DNA from: Bacteroidia bacterium
GTDB taxonomy: Bacteria; Bacteroidota; Bacteroidia; J057; JADKCL01
Reading direction: 5' to 3'
NCBI GenBank assembly: GCA_020635905.1
Contig: JACJYV010000009.1
Span: 248,001 to 312,000 of the forward strand
Length of the DNA: 64,000 nucleotides
Shown here: positions 25,044 to 34,671 of the stretch, piece by piece
Position numbering within the stretch: position 1 is the stretch's first letter
Layout: each line of letters begins with the position of its first letter
Notes under the pieces: generated by a model
Databases searched by the model: none
Seen by the model: only the letters and a program-made list of their open reading frames with translations
Told to the model about the DNA's origin: nothing
Made by a program: the position numbers and the translations under genes

Positions 25044-26564
25044 ATGAAACATCTCATTCTGGTAGCCATTATTGCCATTTTCTGGGCCCCTTTGGCTGGG
25101 CTGATGGCCCAATCCTGCGCCTCCCAGCGTTATCTCAAGCCTTCCTTCGGGGTTGATACCACCCTGGATGTGATTTATGGCAATGCCCCGGCCATTACCA
25201 CTGTCTATGTGGCAGAAAATGTCACCACCAATGAGGATCTGCTTTTGGATGTGTACCAGCCTGCAGGCGATACTCTGGCCTTGCGTCCCTGCGTGATTCT
25301 GGCCTTTGGCGGCGGATTTTTGATTGGTTCAAAAGAAGACGAAGACATCCGCTCCACCTGCGACAGCCTGGCCCGCCTGGGTTATGTGGCCGTTTCCATC
25401 AATTATCGTCTCAATCTCAATGTGGCTGATGCTGCGTCAGGAACCCGCGCTGCTTACCGTGGGATGCAGGATTTCAGTGCGGCCATTCGTTTTGTCAAGG
25501 AAAATGCTGCGGTTTATAAAGTGGATACCAATTACATATTCAGTGGGGGAGTGAGTGCGGGAGGGATTTCAGCCATGGGAGCTGCTTTTATGAAGGAATC
25601 TGACCGTCCAGCGGAAACCTTCGCCAATAATTTCCCTGCGAGACCCGATCTGGGCTGCTTTGATTGCTCGGGCAATCAGTTTCACCACAGCCGTCGCACC
25701 CGGGCGGTCATGAATTTCTGGGGTGCAGTCCAGGATACTCTGTTGCTGACGGCCAATGACGCCGCGGATTCTGTGCCTTTGGCCCTTTGGCACGGTGATC
25801 TGGACCCCGTGGTGCCTTTCAACGTTGGTTTTCCTTTTACAGGATTGATTACTTTGCCCCAGGTCTTTGGTTCTAACGTCATCCATGCACGTCGCCAGAA
25901 CCTGGGTCTGCATTCAGAATTGACCATTTTTCCGCAGGAAGGGCATAATGTGTGGGGCACCGTGATTGCCAATAATTTTGTGCCTGGTCCCAGCCAGTAC
26001 TGGAATCAGATTCAGCAGGAAATGCAGGCCTTCATTTATCAATGGCTGATTCCGTCTCAGTGGCCCGTTTCAGGCTCGCAAAGTGCCTGGGTAGGCGCCA
26101 TTCGCACTTATACCGTGCCTGTCAGGACGGGCTTTAAGTATTGCTGGTCTGCTTCAGGGGGAAATGTGCTCAGTCAGAGCGGAAATTCAGTCACCATAGA
26201 ATGGACCACCCCTGGATTTGCTTCGGTCAAACTGATTGAGGTGAACCATCTGGAAGTGCCCGGCCTGCAGCAGGATTATCCTGTTTTTGTGGGCACGGTG
26301 GGAGTGGAGAAGGAGCTTGAATCTGATTTTATTCTCTTTCCCAACCCGGCCAGCGATCAACTCAGGGTCAAATTGGCCAGTCAGGGACTTTATAAGTGGG
26401 AAGTCGTTTCGATGCTGGGGAATGTTCTTCTAAATGGACAAAAACAGGTGGATCAAGGGAGTGAATTAGAGATAAATGTTAAGGATTTACCTGATGGAAA
26501 CTATCTGATTCGATTTAAAATTAATTCTGATAATGTATTTTGGGCTGATTTTGTTAAAAATTAA
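25044..26564 (+). CDS. T9SS-exported alpha/beta-hydrolase esterase
   Basis: 506 residues. Signal peptide (ending LMAQ), then an alpha/beta-hydrolase of the carboxylesterase/BD-FAE-like type: oxyanion region FGGGFLIGS, nucleophile elbow G-V-S171-A-G-G, acid in HGD252LD254PVVP and catalytic H301 (EGHNVWG). The Ser-Asp-His triad is complete. After about residue 345 a short beta-rich module is followed by a T9SS type A tail (LFPNPASDQ...). Inferred to act at the cell surface or outside, on ester-bearing polymers or small esters. The substrate is unknown. Codon use becomes visibly more AT-rich in the last 40 codons. Confidence 0.85.
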   Translation: MKHLILVAIIAIFWAPLAGLMAQSCASQRYLKPSFGVDTTLDVIYGNAPAITTVYVAENVTTNEDLLLDVYQPAGDTLALRPCVILAFGGGFLIGSKEDEDIRSTCDSLARLGYVAVSINYRLNLNVADAASGTRAAYRGMQDFSAAIRFVKENAAVYKVDTNYIFSGGVSAGGISAMGAAFMKESDRPAETFANNFPARPDLGCFDCSGNQFHHSRRTRAVMNFWGAVQDTLLLTANDAADSVPLALWHGDLDPVVPFNVGFPFTGLITLPQVFGSNVIHARRQNLGLHSELTIFPQEGHNVWGTVIANNFVPGPSQYWNQIQQEMQAFIYQWLIPSQWPVSGSQSAWVGAIRTYTVPVRTGFKYCWSASGGNVLSQSGNSVTIEWTTPGFASVKLIEVNHLEVPGLQQDYPVFVGTVGVEKELESDFILFPNPASDQLRVKLASQGLYKWEVVSMLGNVLLNGQKQVDQGSELEINVKDLPDGNYLIRFKINSDNVFWADFVKN

Positions 26565-26733
26565 GTTAACTGTTTAAGGTTTTTTTCAATTGCCATTGCC
26601 ATGGATGTTTCCTTGGTGTCCTGGCTTTCTTTGCAATTAGAAAAGCAATCTCAAAGCCCTGAAACGGGAAAAAATAGCATTTTTTATTCCGTGAAATCCT
26701 GTTATTCTTGTTTTGTCAGCCAGGAAAGAATCC

Positions 26734-27270
26734 ATGAAAGGGAAGACCTATATATTTCGACAGGCCCAGATGGGTGATGAGGCCAGAATTGCTGCCATTC
26801 AACTCAAAGGCTGGAAGGATGCATACGCTGGGATTCTGGCTGCGGATTATCTGAATAATCTGGATACCCGCGAACGGGTCAGGGTTTGGCGGGAAATCAT
26901 TCATTATGCTCCATCCCGCAGCTGTCTTTTGGTGATAGAATGTGAGCGGGAGATCGTTGGTTTCGCCTCAGGAGGAGTGGCTCACGACCAGGAAAACAAA
27001 TATCACGGAGAAATCTATTCTCTTTATTTGCAAAGGGAGTTTCAGGGGATTGGGCTGGGCAAGGAATTATTACTTGGGATGGTGAATGAGCTGAAAACCC
27101 GTGGTTTCAGGCAAGTGGAGCTCAATGTGCTGAAGGGCAGCCGAACAATTGGCTTTTATGAAAAAATGGGAGGCGAAATTATCCGTGAGGATCAGACTCC
27201 AATAGGAGGGGAGTACTACCCTGAATGTGTCTTTTTCTGGGATTTGAGCCAGCCAAAGGCTGGCAGGTGA
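26734..27270 (+). CDS. GNAT-family N-acetyltransferase
   Basis: 178 residues from the ATG at 26734. A TTG at 26713 in frame is less likely. The fold follows RQAQMGDEARIAAIQLKGWKDAY (start of the RimI-like group) and has the acetyl-CoA loop motif QGIGLGKEL (Q/R-x-x-G-x-G/A) near residue 110, then NVLKGSRTIGFYEKMGG, the usual C-terminal block. It transfers an acetyl group to an unknown amine. The gaps before (26565-26733) and after (27271-27485) hold no other gene. Confidence 0.88.
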   Translation: MKGKTYIFRQAQMGDEARIAAIQLKGWKDAYAGILAADYLNNLDTRERVRVWREIIHYAPSRSCLLVIECEREIVGFASGGVAHDQENKYHGEIYSLYLQREFQGIGLGKELLLGMVNELKTRGFRQVELNVLKGSRTIGFYEKMGGEIIREDQTPIGGEYYPECVFFWDLSQPKAGR

Positions 27271-27485
27271 AGAATTCCGTTTTTGTCCCTCTTCTGCCTC
27301 TGAAAAAATCCAAAAACGTCTGCAAAACTGCATCCTACTGAGTAACCTGTGTGGAAATTTGGCATAGGAAATTCCTTGTTTAATGTAGTATTTGCCCCTG
27401 TTTCGCCCTGATAAGAATCCTGAGCCGGGAAATGAAAGTTTTTCGGCCTGATGGCGTTTATTGGGAGTAATGTTGAATTGTTGGT

Positions 27486-29909
27486 ATGAAGAAGAAAGAA
27501 GTGAAAAAATTGCTCACGCATCAGGTTACATCGCCCTTCCTGCAAAGGGTCAGAATCATTCCCATCACCCTTTTCATTGCGTTTTTATCCCTCTCCAGCC
27601 TCGTCATGGCACAGGCAGGCACGATTCGCGGGTCGGTCACGGATGAGTACGGCGAACCTGTGGTGGGGGCCAATGTGATCATCTGGGAACTCAAAACAGG
27701 GGCTGCAACCAATCCTGATGGCCTTTTTTCCATCCCAAAAGTTCCTGGTGGTAAGCATAAACTGCGGGTGACCTATCTGGGTATGGATACCCTCTACCAG
27801 GAAGTGGAAATGGAAGAAGGGAAATCTGTGACCGTAAAACTGCAAATGAAAGAAAGTGGCGGCGGGGTTTTTGGCGATGAAGTTCAGATCACGGATCAGG
27901 TGCTGGGGCAAATTCAGAAACGCGAAATCACCACGGGTGTGACCGAAATTACGCCCCGCCAGATCACCATGATGCCTTCTCTGGGTACTCCTGACCTGGC
28001 TCAGTACCTCCAGGTGTTGCCCGGGGTGGTAACCACGGGCGACCAGGGCGGTCAGTTGTATATCCGGGGCGGAACGCCCATCCAGAATATGGTTTTGCTT
28101 GACGGCGCCATCATTTATACCCCATTTCACTCCATAGGCATGTTTTCTGTGTTTGATACAGACTATCTGAGGAGTGTGGACGTGTACTCGGCGGCTTTTC
28201 CTGCCCAGTACGGTGGGCGCATTTCCTCCATCATGGACATCAGAACCCGCAACGGGAATTTCAAAAATTTTGGCATCAAGGCCCATTTGAACCCCATTTC
28301 CGCAGGATTGCTGGCCGAAGGCCCCCTGGGTAAGCCCAAAGCGGGCTCGGGCGGCAACAGCTACCTCCTTTCTCTGCGGGAAAGCCACCTCGACCAGACC
28401 AGTCTGGCCCTTTATAATTATGTGAACGACACGGTGGGGCTGCCTTTCAGCTTCATTGACGGCTATGGCAAGGTCACCTTCTCAGACGGAGGAAACTATC
28501 TGAACCTCTTTGCCTTCTCCCACAACGACGCAGTTAACTATGGATTTCCGGCCGACTATCGCTGGAATTCTTTTGGTGGAGGAACCAATTTTCAACTACT
28601 TCCCCTGAATTCTAACATGATCCTCACCGGGAATATGGCCTTTTCCAGTATCAAATCAGGGCTGGCCAGCGTGAGTGAACAGTTCCCCCGAAGCAGCGGA
28701 ATCAACGGTTTTAACGGCGGGTTGAATTTTGCCTACATCCTCAACTCTGTGGACGACCTTGCATTTGGATTTACCTTCCTGGGATTCAACACCAATTATC
28801 GCTTTACCAACTCATTTGGCCTGATTACGGAGGAAAGCGCGGACAATACAGAGGCGGCTTTCAACATGCGCTACAAGAAAATTATCCGCAAATTCCTGTC
28901 CAAAGACCATACCCAGCTTGATTCAATCATTGACCGCGTGGTGCTGGAACCCAGTTTGAGGATGCATTATTTCAACGATCACCGTCACGTATCCTTCGAA
29001 CCCAGGCTGCGCACCAAGTTCAATTTCAACCACATTTCCTTTACCCTTGCGGGCGGATTATTTGCACAAAACCTCATTGCAGCCACCTCTGACCGTGATG
29101 TGGTCAATCTTTTCCAGGGTTTTCTGGCTGCGCCTCCCGACCTGAATGACCGCATCAAAAACCATTCTCTCCAGACCGCGGCCCACGGCCTGACGGGGAT
29201 AGAAATTGAGCTGTTCAAAGGCATGGAAACCACGGTGGAAGGCTGGGTCAAGCAATTCACCCAATTGACCAATATCAACCGCGATAAAATCTTCCCCAGT
29301 GACCCCGATTATGTGACAGAAACGGGAATAGCTTACGGGACAGATTTGTTGGTCAGGTATCAAAATGAAAACTGGTACGTATATGGAAACTATGGACTGG
29401 CAAGAGTCCAAAGGGACAACGGCGATCAGATCTACCCTACGGTGTGGGATCGTCGCCACAACGCAAACCTGGTCGTCTCTTACAGGGGAGGAAAGCTGAT
29501 CAACGATGAACAAAAAATTGCCGGAAAGGTAAAATTTGATGATTCCAAATGGGAATTGAGCGGAAGGTGGGCCCTTGGATCGGGATTCCCCTTCACCCAA
29601 ACCCAGGGTTTCTTCGAAAAGATCGACTTCAACAGCAACGGAGCCCAAACGGATTATACCACCCAAAACGGTAACCTCGGGATTCTCTACGCTGACAAGA
29701 TCAACGGTGGCAGATTGCCTTACTTCCACCGCCTCGATCTTACCGCGAAACGCCGCTGGGCCATCAAAAACAGGTTTTTGCTGGAAGCCAATGTGAGCCT
29801 CTACAACACCTACAACCGCAAAAACGTGTTCTACTTTGACCGCATCAGGTTCGTCGTTGTGAATCAATTGCCCATTTTGCCGAGTGTCGGACTGACAGTA
29901 ACCTACTAA
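27486..29909 (+). CDS. TonB-dependent receptor with N-terminal beta-sandwich
   Basis: 807 residues. Long positively charged n-region, signal core ending SLVMAQ, then a carboxypeptidase-regulatory-like domain (about 45-125, GTIRGSVTDEYGEPVVGANV), a plug (about 150-270, LQVLPGVVTTGDQGGQLYIRGG, PAQYGGRISSIMDIRTRNG) and a 22-strand-type barrel ending in VTY. It lacks the SusC box, so it belongs to the smaller outer-membrane receptor group. The substrate is unknown. First gene of a likely operon: two bases separate it from the TPR protein gene. Confidence 0.9.
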   Translation: MKKKEVKKLLTHQVTSPFLQRVRIIPITLFIAFLSLSSLVMAQAGTIRGSVTDEYGEPVVGANVIIWELKTGAATNPDGLFSIPKVPGGKHKLRVTYLGMDTLYQEVEMEEGKSVTVKLQMKESGGGVFGDEVQITDQVLGQIQKREITTGVTEITPRQITMMPSLGTPDLAQYLQVLPGVVTTGDQGGQLYIRGGTPIQNMVLLDGAIIYTPFHSIGMFSVFDTDYLRSVDVYSAAFPAQYGGRISSIMDIRTRNGNFKNFGIKAHLNPISAGLLAEGPLGKPKAGSGGNSYLLSLRESHLDQTSLALYNYVNDTVGLPFSFIDGYGKVTFSDGGNYLNLFAFSHNDAVNYGFPADYRWNSFGGGTNFQLLPLNSNMILTGNMAFSSIKSGLASVSEQFPRSSGINGFNGGLNFAYILNSVDDLAFGFTFLGFNTNYRFTNSFGLITEESADNTEAAFNMRYKKIIRKFLSKDHTQLDSIIDRVVLEPSLRMHYFNDHRHVSFEPRLRTKFNFNHISFTLAGGLFAQNLIAATSDRDVVNLFQGFLAAPPDLNDRIKNHSLQTAAHGLTGIEIELFKGMETTVEGWVKQFTQLTNINRDKIFPSDPDYVTETGIAYGTDLLVRYQNENWYVYGNYGLARVQRDNGDQIYPTVWDRRHNANLVVSYRGGKLINDEQKIAGKVKFDDSKWELSGRWALGSGFPFTQTQGFFEKIDFNSNGAQTDYTTQNGNLGILYADKINGGRLPYFHRLDLTAKRRWAIKNRFLLEANVSLYNTYNRKNVFYFDRIRFVVVNQLPILPSVGLTVTY

Positions 29910-29911
29910 AC

Positions 29912-32900
29912 ATGAATGCCAGACTGCTGTTTTTTTTGCTAACCATCCTGACCACTTCCAGTCTGCATGCCCAACAGCCTGCAGCCAACGAACCCATCGC
30001 CTTTTATAATGAGGCGATTGAGTTATTCGACAAGGGGAAATATGGGGCCGCCCAGGAGCAATTTGCAGATTTCCTGGATGCCACCCGCACTTCTTCCCAC
30101 ACCCATCTGGGAAATGACCTGAGAACTGAGGCCGAATTTTACAGTGCAGTTTGTGCCTATCACCTGTTGCGCAATAATGCCCAGGCCCTCTTCTCTGATT
30201 TCATTACCAACCATCCCAACCATCCCAAAGTGAATGAAGCCTGGTATTATTCGGGCAAACTTTACTATGTAAAACGGGAATATGCAGATGCCGTGCCCAT
30301 GCTGCAAAACGTGGTCACCAATGACCTGGACGCTGAAAAACGGACGGATACCCGCTTCATGCTGGGCTGGTGCTATTACCAGGATAAAAAACTCGACCGG
30401 GCCAGCACCCTTTTTGCCTCTGTGATGAATGTCAAGGGCGAACACCAGGAGGCCGCTGCCTTCTATTATGCTCTGATTCAGTATGAAGCTGGAAATTACG
30501 GTGAAGCCCTCAAAGCTTTCGAGCAGGCCAAAGCCAATAATAAATATGCCGGGGCCGCACCTCAATACATTGCCAATTGCCTCCTGAAGCTCAAGCGCTA
30601 CGACGAACTGGACGTAATGGGAGAAGAATTGCTCTCAGAAGGCGTAAAAAGCAAAAGCGACGCCCAAATCTACCTCACCCTGGCCAACGCTTCCTACGAA
30701 CGGGAGCGTTACTCGAAAGCCCTGGAATATTTCTCGGCCTACAGCCAGAAAGGCGGCAAATTTGACCGCGAAATGTACTACAGGGTAGGATTCTGCAATT
30801 TCAAAGCAAAAAATTACGAGGAAGCCCGCAGCGCCCTGGAGAAAACCCTGCGGCCTGAGGATGAAGTAGCCCAGAACGCATCCTTTTTGCTGGGGCAGTG
30901 CTTCATGAAAATGGAGAATTACGAAAATGCCCGCCTTGCCTTTGGCAAAGCTGAAAGCATCAAGGGAAACCCGGAAATCACGGAGGAAGCCATGTTTTTG
31001 AATGGCAAAATCTCCTTTCAGACCCGCTACTTTGACGATGCATTGTCTTCTTTTCAGGGCCTGATCAAGAAATTTCCTGATTCACGCTATAAAGGAGAAT
31101 CTGAGGCGTTGATTGGGGAAATTCTGCTTTATTCAGGACGTTACCAGGAGGCCATAGAATTCTTCGAAAAATCTCCCCTCAAAAACGAGCGTTCCCAGAA
31201 AGCTTACCAGATCGCGGCCTATTCCTACGCGCTGGATCTCTACAAGAAAAATCTGTTTGAGAAATCTGGAGATTATTTCAAAAAAGGCTTCAACCTGAGG
31301 TACGACAAGGAAATTACCCAAAATTCCTACTTCTGGTATGCAGAAGGCAAATTCCGTCAGGAAGATTATAAGGAAGCGGTCAATTACTACGAAATATTCC
31401 TCGACCAGCCTGGAGTGCACAAAAATCCCTACCACACCAAAGCCTGGTACGGCCTGGGTTGGGCCTATTTTTCCCAGGGAAAACTGGAATCAGCCAGCCG
31501 CAGCTTCAGCAAATACCTGGCCCTGGCCGACAAAGGCGAAGATCCCGAACTCTATGTGGACGCTCTGCTGCGGGCGGGAGACTGCGAATTTGTAGCCAAA
31601 AAGTACGACAATGCCCTGAAATACTACCTCCAGGTGCGTGACCGCCGGGCACAATCCGTGGATTATTCCCTCTACCAGATTGGTCAGTGTTATCACCGCA
31701 AAGGCCAGTATCAGCAGTCCGTGGACAACCTGAAAACCCTGGTCAATAATTTCCGCAAATCTGAATACCGCGACGATGCTCTCATGAGCATGGCCGACAC
31801 TTACCTCAACTTCCTCTCAGATTGGGGCAGCGCAGCGGGTTACGCCAATAAACTGATCACAGATTATCCCAAAAATCCCCTGGTGGCCTCGGCCTATAAC
31901 GTGGTGGGTACCAGTGAATCCTATTCCAACCAGAATGAAAAAGCGATCAAAGCCTTCAAAGTGGTGGTAAATGATTACTGGTCTGATGAGAAAAACTCCA
32001 TGATCGCCCTGGAAAACCTTTCTGCGCTGATGGCGCCCAACGATTACGACAAAGTACTGAGCGAGTATCAGAAGAAGAATCCCAAGCAAAACGAAGGGCT
32101 GTGTGATCTGGTTTTCAGAGCTGGCCAGGATCGCTTTTATGCGGAAAATTACCCGGCCGCCATCGAGCAAATGTCCACCTACATCCAGGATTGCCCGGGT
32201 GGAAAAGACATAGCCGAGTGCCGTTACATCCGCGGACAGTCCTACGAGAAAACTGAAAAAGTGGAAAAAGCCCTGCAGGATTACGAATTGGTCTATAATA
32301 CCACTCCCCTGAATGATTTTTCCATGCAGGCCCTGAACTCTGCAGGAGAATTGCAGTTTGCCCAGGGTAAATTCCTTTCTTCCATTCAGTTGTTCCTTTC
32401 CCTGGAAGAGCTGGCTGACGGGATGGAGGATAAATTGAAAGGACAGTTTGGCCGGGCAAAAAACTACATGGCCATGGAGGATTACAAACTGGCCATGGAT
32501 GTGTATATGGGCATTTTCACTGATCCAAATACCACCCAGTATTCCCGCGACCGCGCCCATGTGCAGATCGGGGTGTGCAAATATTTCCTCAAAAATTACG
32601 ACGAGGCGCTGGAAATCTTTACGGAGATCGACAAAAACTACACCAACGTGTTTGGGGCCGAAAGTCAGTACTGGAAAACCAAACTCCTCTTTGATCAGGG
32701 CAAATATGCTGAAGCCAAAGAAGCTGGTATCGCCCTTAAAGACAAATACACCACCCAGCATTACTGGCGGGCCCGCGTATTCCTGGTGGTGGCCGAGGCT
32801 GACCTGGCTATGGGGGATTCGTTTCAGGCCAAAGGGAATCTGGAGCGACTTTCCCAGGAAGACAGGTTCCCTGAAATCCAGAAAGAGGCGCTGAGACGTC

Positions 32901-33022
32901 TGCGCGAAATCATTCAAATGGAGGAATCCGGGGACATGGATGGCTCAGGAGACGGTGGGGGATGGGATGAAGGAAATCCCCAGGGTTCAAATGGTAAAGG
33001 TTTAAAGGAGGATAATCAATGA
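29912..33022 (+). CDS. Very large tetratricopeptide-repeat envelope protein
   Basis: 1,036 residues with signal peptide (ending SLHAQ). Nearly the whole mature length is TPR-like helical repeats, spaced about 34-38 residues (for example ALFSDFITNHPNHPKVNEAWYYSGKLYY, FLLGQCFMKMENYENARLAF, SLYQIGQCYHRKGQYQQSVDNL, YWKTKLLFDQGKYAEAKEAG). The C-terminus is a short acidic Gly-rich tail (MDGSGDGGGWDE). Similar roughly 1,000-residue TPR proteins are common in Bacteroidota. They are thought to act as periplasmic or outer-membrane scaffolds, but none is assigned here by name. It overlaps the next gene by four bases (ATGA), so the two products are probably needed in proportion. Confidence 0.85.
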   Translation: MNARLLFFLLTILTTSSLHAQQPAANEPIAFYNEAIELFDKGKYGAAQEQFADFLDATRTSSHTHLGNDLRTEAEFYSAVCAYHLLRNNAQALFSDFITNHPNHPKVNEAWYYSGKLYYVKREYADAVPMLQNVVTNDLDAEKRTDTRFMLGWCYYQDKKLDRASTLFASVMNVKGEHQEAAAFYYALIQYEAGNYGEALKAFEQAKANNKYAGAAPQYIANCLLKLKRYDELDVMGEELLSEGVKSKSDAQIYLTLANASYERERYSKALEYFSAYSQKGGKFDREMYYRVGFCNFKAKNYEEARSALEKTLRPEDEVAQNASFLLGQCFMKMENYENARLAFGKAESIKGNPEITEEAMFLNGKISFQTRYFDDALSSFQGLIKKFPDSRYKGESEALIGEILLYSGRYQEAIEFFEKSPLKNERSQKAYQIAAYSYALDLYKKNLFEKSGDYFKKGFNLRYDKEITQNSYFWYAEGKFRQEDYKEAVNYYEIFLDQPGVHKNPYHTKAWYGLGWAYFSQGKLESASRSFSKYLALADKGEDPELYVDALLRAGDCEFVAKKYDNALKYYLQVRDRRAQSVDYSLYQIGQCYHRKGQYQQSVDNLKTLVNNFRKSEYRDDALMSMADTYLNFLSDWGSAAGYANKLITDYPKNPLVASAYNVVGTSESYSNQNEKAIKAFKVVVNDYWSDEKNSMIALENLSALMAPNDYDKVLSEYQKKNPKQNEGLCDLVFRAGQDRFYAENYPAAIEQMSTYIQDCPGGKDIAECRYIRGQSYEKTEKVEKALQDYELVYNTTPLNDFSMQALNSAGELQFAQGKFLSSIQLFLSLEELADGMEDKLKGQFGRAKNYMAMEDYKLAMDVYMGIFTDPNTTQYSRDRAHVQIGVCKYFLKNYDEALEIFTEIDKNYTNVFGAESQYWKTKLLFDQGKYAEAKEAGIALKDKYTTQHYWRARVFLVVAEADLAMGDSFQAKGNLERLSQEDRFPEIQKEALRRLREIIQMEESGDMDGSGDGGGWDEGNPQGSNGKGLKEDNQ

Positions 33023-34665
33023 AAAATCATAAAGTAATTTTCATCGCTGCCCTTCTGGCAGGCTGCATTCCTTTTGCCCGCGTTCAGGGCCAGATCAACG
33101 ACCCCATGGCTGGTCAGGGCGACAAAGAAGTCACCCAGGAGAGGCTGAGGGAAGAGATTCCTGAAAGCAAAAAACCCGAACTCACCCTGCCTGCCAACCA
33201 GGTGAAGGTGGAGACGGAAGGCCTCGAAATGGAAACCAAAGAGGTGCAGGTGCAGACTGAATATACTCCACCCGTGCCCAGGGCCCCACAGCCAGAAAAA
33301 CCTGTTTTTCCCAAATTGTATAATAACTACCTCAAAGTGGGCTATGGCCGTTTTGCCACTCCTTTTGCGCGGCTCTACCTCAATAATGACCGCAACGACA
33401 ACGCTGACATTGGCCTGGATTTTACCCACATTTCCAGCCACAAGGGCTATGTGGACTATTCAGAATTTCGCAAGGATTACGGAACCCTGAAAGCATCCTA
33501 CTTTCTGAAGGAGCAAACGATTTATACCAAACTGTATGCCTACAACACCAATTTCTTTTATTTCGCGGACACCATTGTCAGTGATCGTCCTGATCTGAAA
33601 GATACTATTCGCCAGAATTACACCCAGATCATGTTTGAAGCGGGCCTGCTGCGCCACCGTTCAGAAACGGGCCTCAATTATGATGTGGGACTGCGATTCA
33701 TGGACTATCTCGATCGTTATAAAAATAATGACCTGCATATCACCCTGCTGCCCAGCTTTGACTGGGCAGTGACCAAGGATTTTCATGCAGCCATTTCCTC
33801 CAATCTCACCTTTTCCAACGCTCGTTTTGACAGCCTGACCCAGAGCCGCATCTTTTTTGATCTGACCCCCACGGTGGTCTATAATAAAGGCAATTTCAAA
33901 GCTGAAGGAGGTTTGAAAATCAACAGCTATTCAGACAGCAGCTCAGTTTTTGGTGCTTATCCCATTCTCAAGGCCCAGTATCAATTGCTGCCAGGCAATT
34001 TGCAGGTCTTTGCAGGTTATCAGGGGGAAATGCATTACAACCAGTATTATAATCTGGTCAACCAAAACCAGTACCTGGACCGGGTGGGAAATATCAAACC
34101 CAGCCGCGAGCGTATGAACATTTACCTGGGCGCCTCGGGCGGCTTTGCGAAACATTTTACCTTCAGTGTGAAGGCCTATCACCGCCTGGTCAAGGACCAG
34201 ATCATGTTTTACAATCCTGAAAATGAAGCCTATTTTCACCTGGTTTACGACTCAACTTTCAGCGAGCAGGGCCTGGATCTGAACCTGGGTTTCAATATGA
34301 ACGACAAGATCAGGGCAGGGGTGAGGGGCCTGTTCAGAAGCTTCCATACCTCCAATCAGGCGGCTTACTTTGGTGAATCTCCCTTGCGCTTCGACCTGTG
34401 GGGTACTTACAACTTCGCTAATAAGATAACCGTTGGTACTGAGGTGTTTGTCTATGGCAAACGTACCATGAGCGTGGATGCCCTGGGCGGATTTATTACC
34501 CAGGATCCCCAGGCCGACGTAAATCTTTCCGTGGATTATAGATTTAATAAGAGGATTTCTCTATTTTTGGAGCTGAATAACATCCTTAATAACACGTACT
34601 ACCGTTGGTACAACTATCAGCAGCGGCCGTTTGATGTTAAGGGTGGAGTTTCGCTTGCTTTTTGA
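33019..34665 (+). CDS. Plugless TonB-receptor-like outer-membrane barrel
   Basis: 548 residues. Signal peptide (ending RVQGQ), a charged linker of about 70 residues rich in Glu, Lys and Pro (ETEGLEMETKEVQVQTEYTPPVP), then a beta-barrel of alternating aromatic strands to the C-terminus (…GGVSLAF, ending in Phe as barrel proteins do). The final segment (FLELNNILNNTYYRWYNYQQRPFDVKGG) is that of TonB-receptor barrels, but no plug domain or TonB box is present. It may be a pore or a structural barrel working with the TPR protein. The gene overlaps the TPR gene by four bases. Confidence 0.8.
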   Translation: MKNHKVIFIAALLAGCIPFARVQGQINDPMAGQGDKEVTQERLREEIPESKKPELTLPANQVKVETEGLEMETKEVQVQTEYTPPVPRAPQPEKPVFPKLYNNYLKVGYGRFATPFARLYLNNDRNDNADIGLDFTHISSHKGYVDYSEFRKDYGTLKASYFLKEQTIYTKLYAYNTNFFYFADTIVSDRPDLKDTIRQNYTQIMFEAGLLRHRSETGLNYDVGLRFMDYLDRYKNNDLHITLLPSFDWAVTKDFHAAISSNLTFSNARFDSLTQSRIFFDLTPTVVYNKGNFKAEGGLKINSYSDSSSVFGAYPILKAQYQLLPGNLQVFAGYQGEMHYNQYYNLVNQNQYLDRVGNIKPSRERMNIYLGASGGFAKHFTFSVKAYHRLVKDQIMFYNPENEAYFHLVYDSTFSEQGLDLNLGFNMNDKIRAGVRGLFRSFHTSNQAAYFGESPLRFDLWGTYNFANKITVGTEVFVYGKRTMSVDALGGFITQDPQADVNLSVDYRFNKRISLFLELNNILNNTYYRWYNYQQRPFDVKGGVSLAF

Positions 34666-34671
34666 TCCTCC

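Noticed and set aside
27216..27545. 109-residue minus-strand frame in the gap before the TonB receptor
   Set aside because: Overlaps the ends of both neighbouring genes and has no signal peptide, domain or codon bias.
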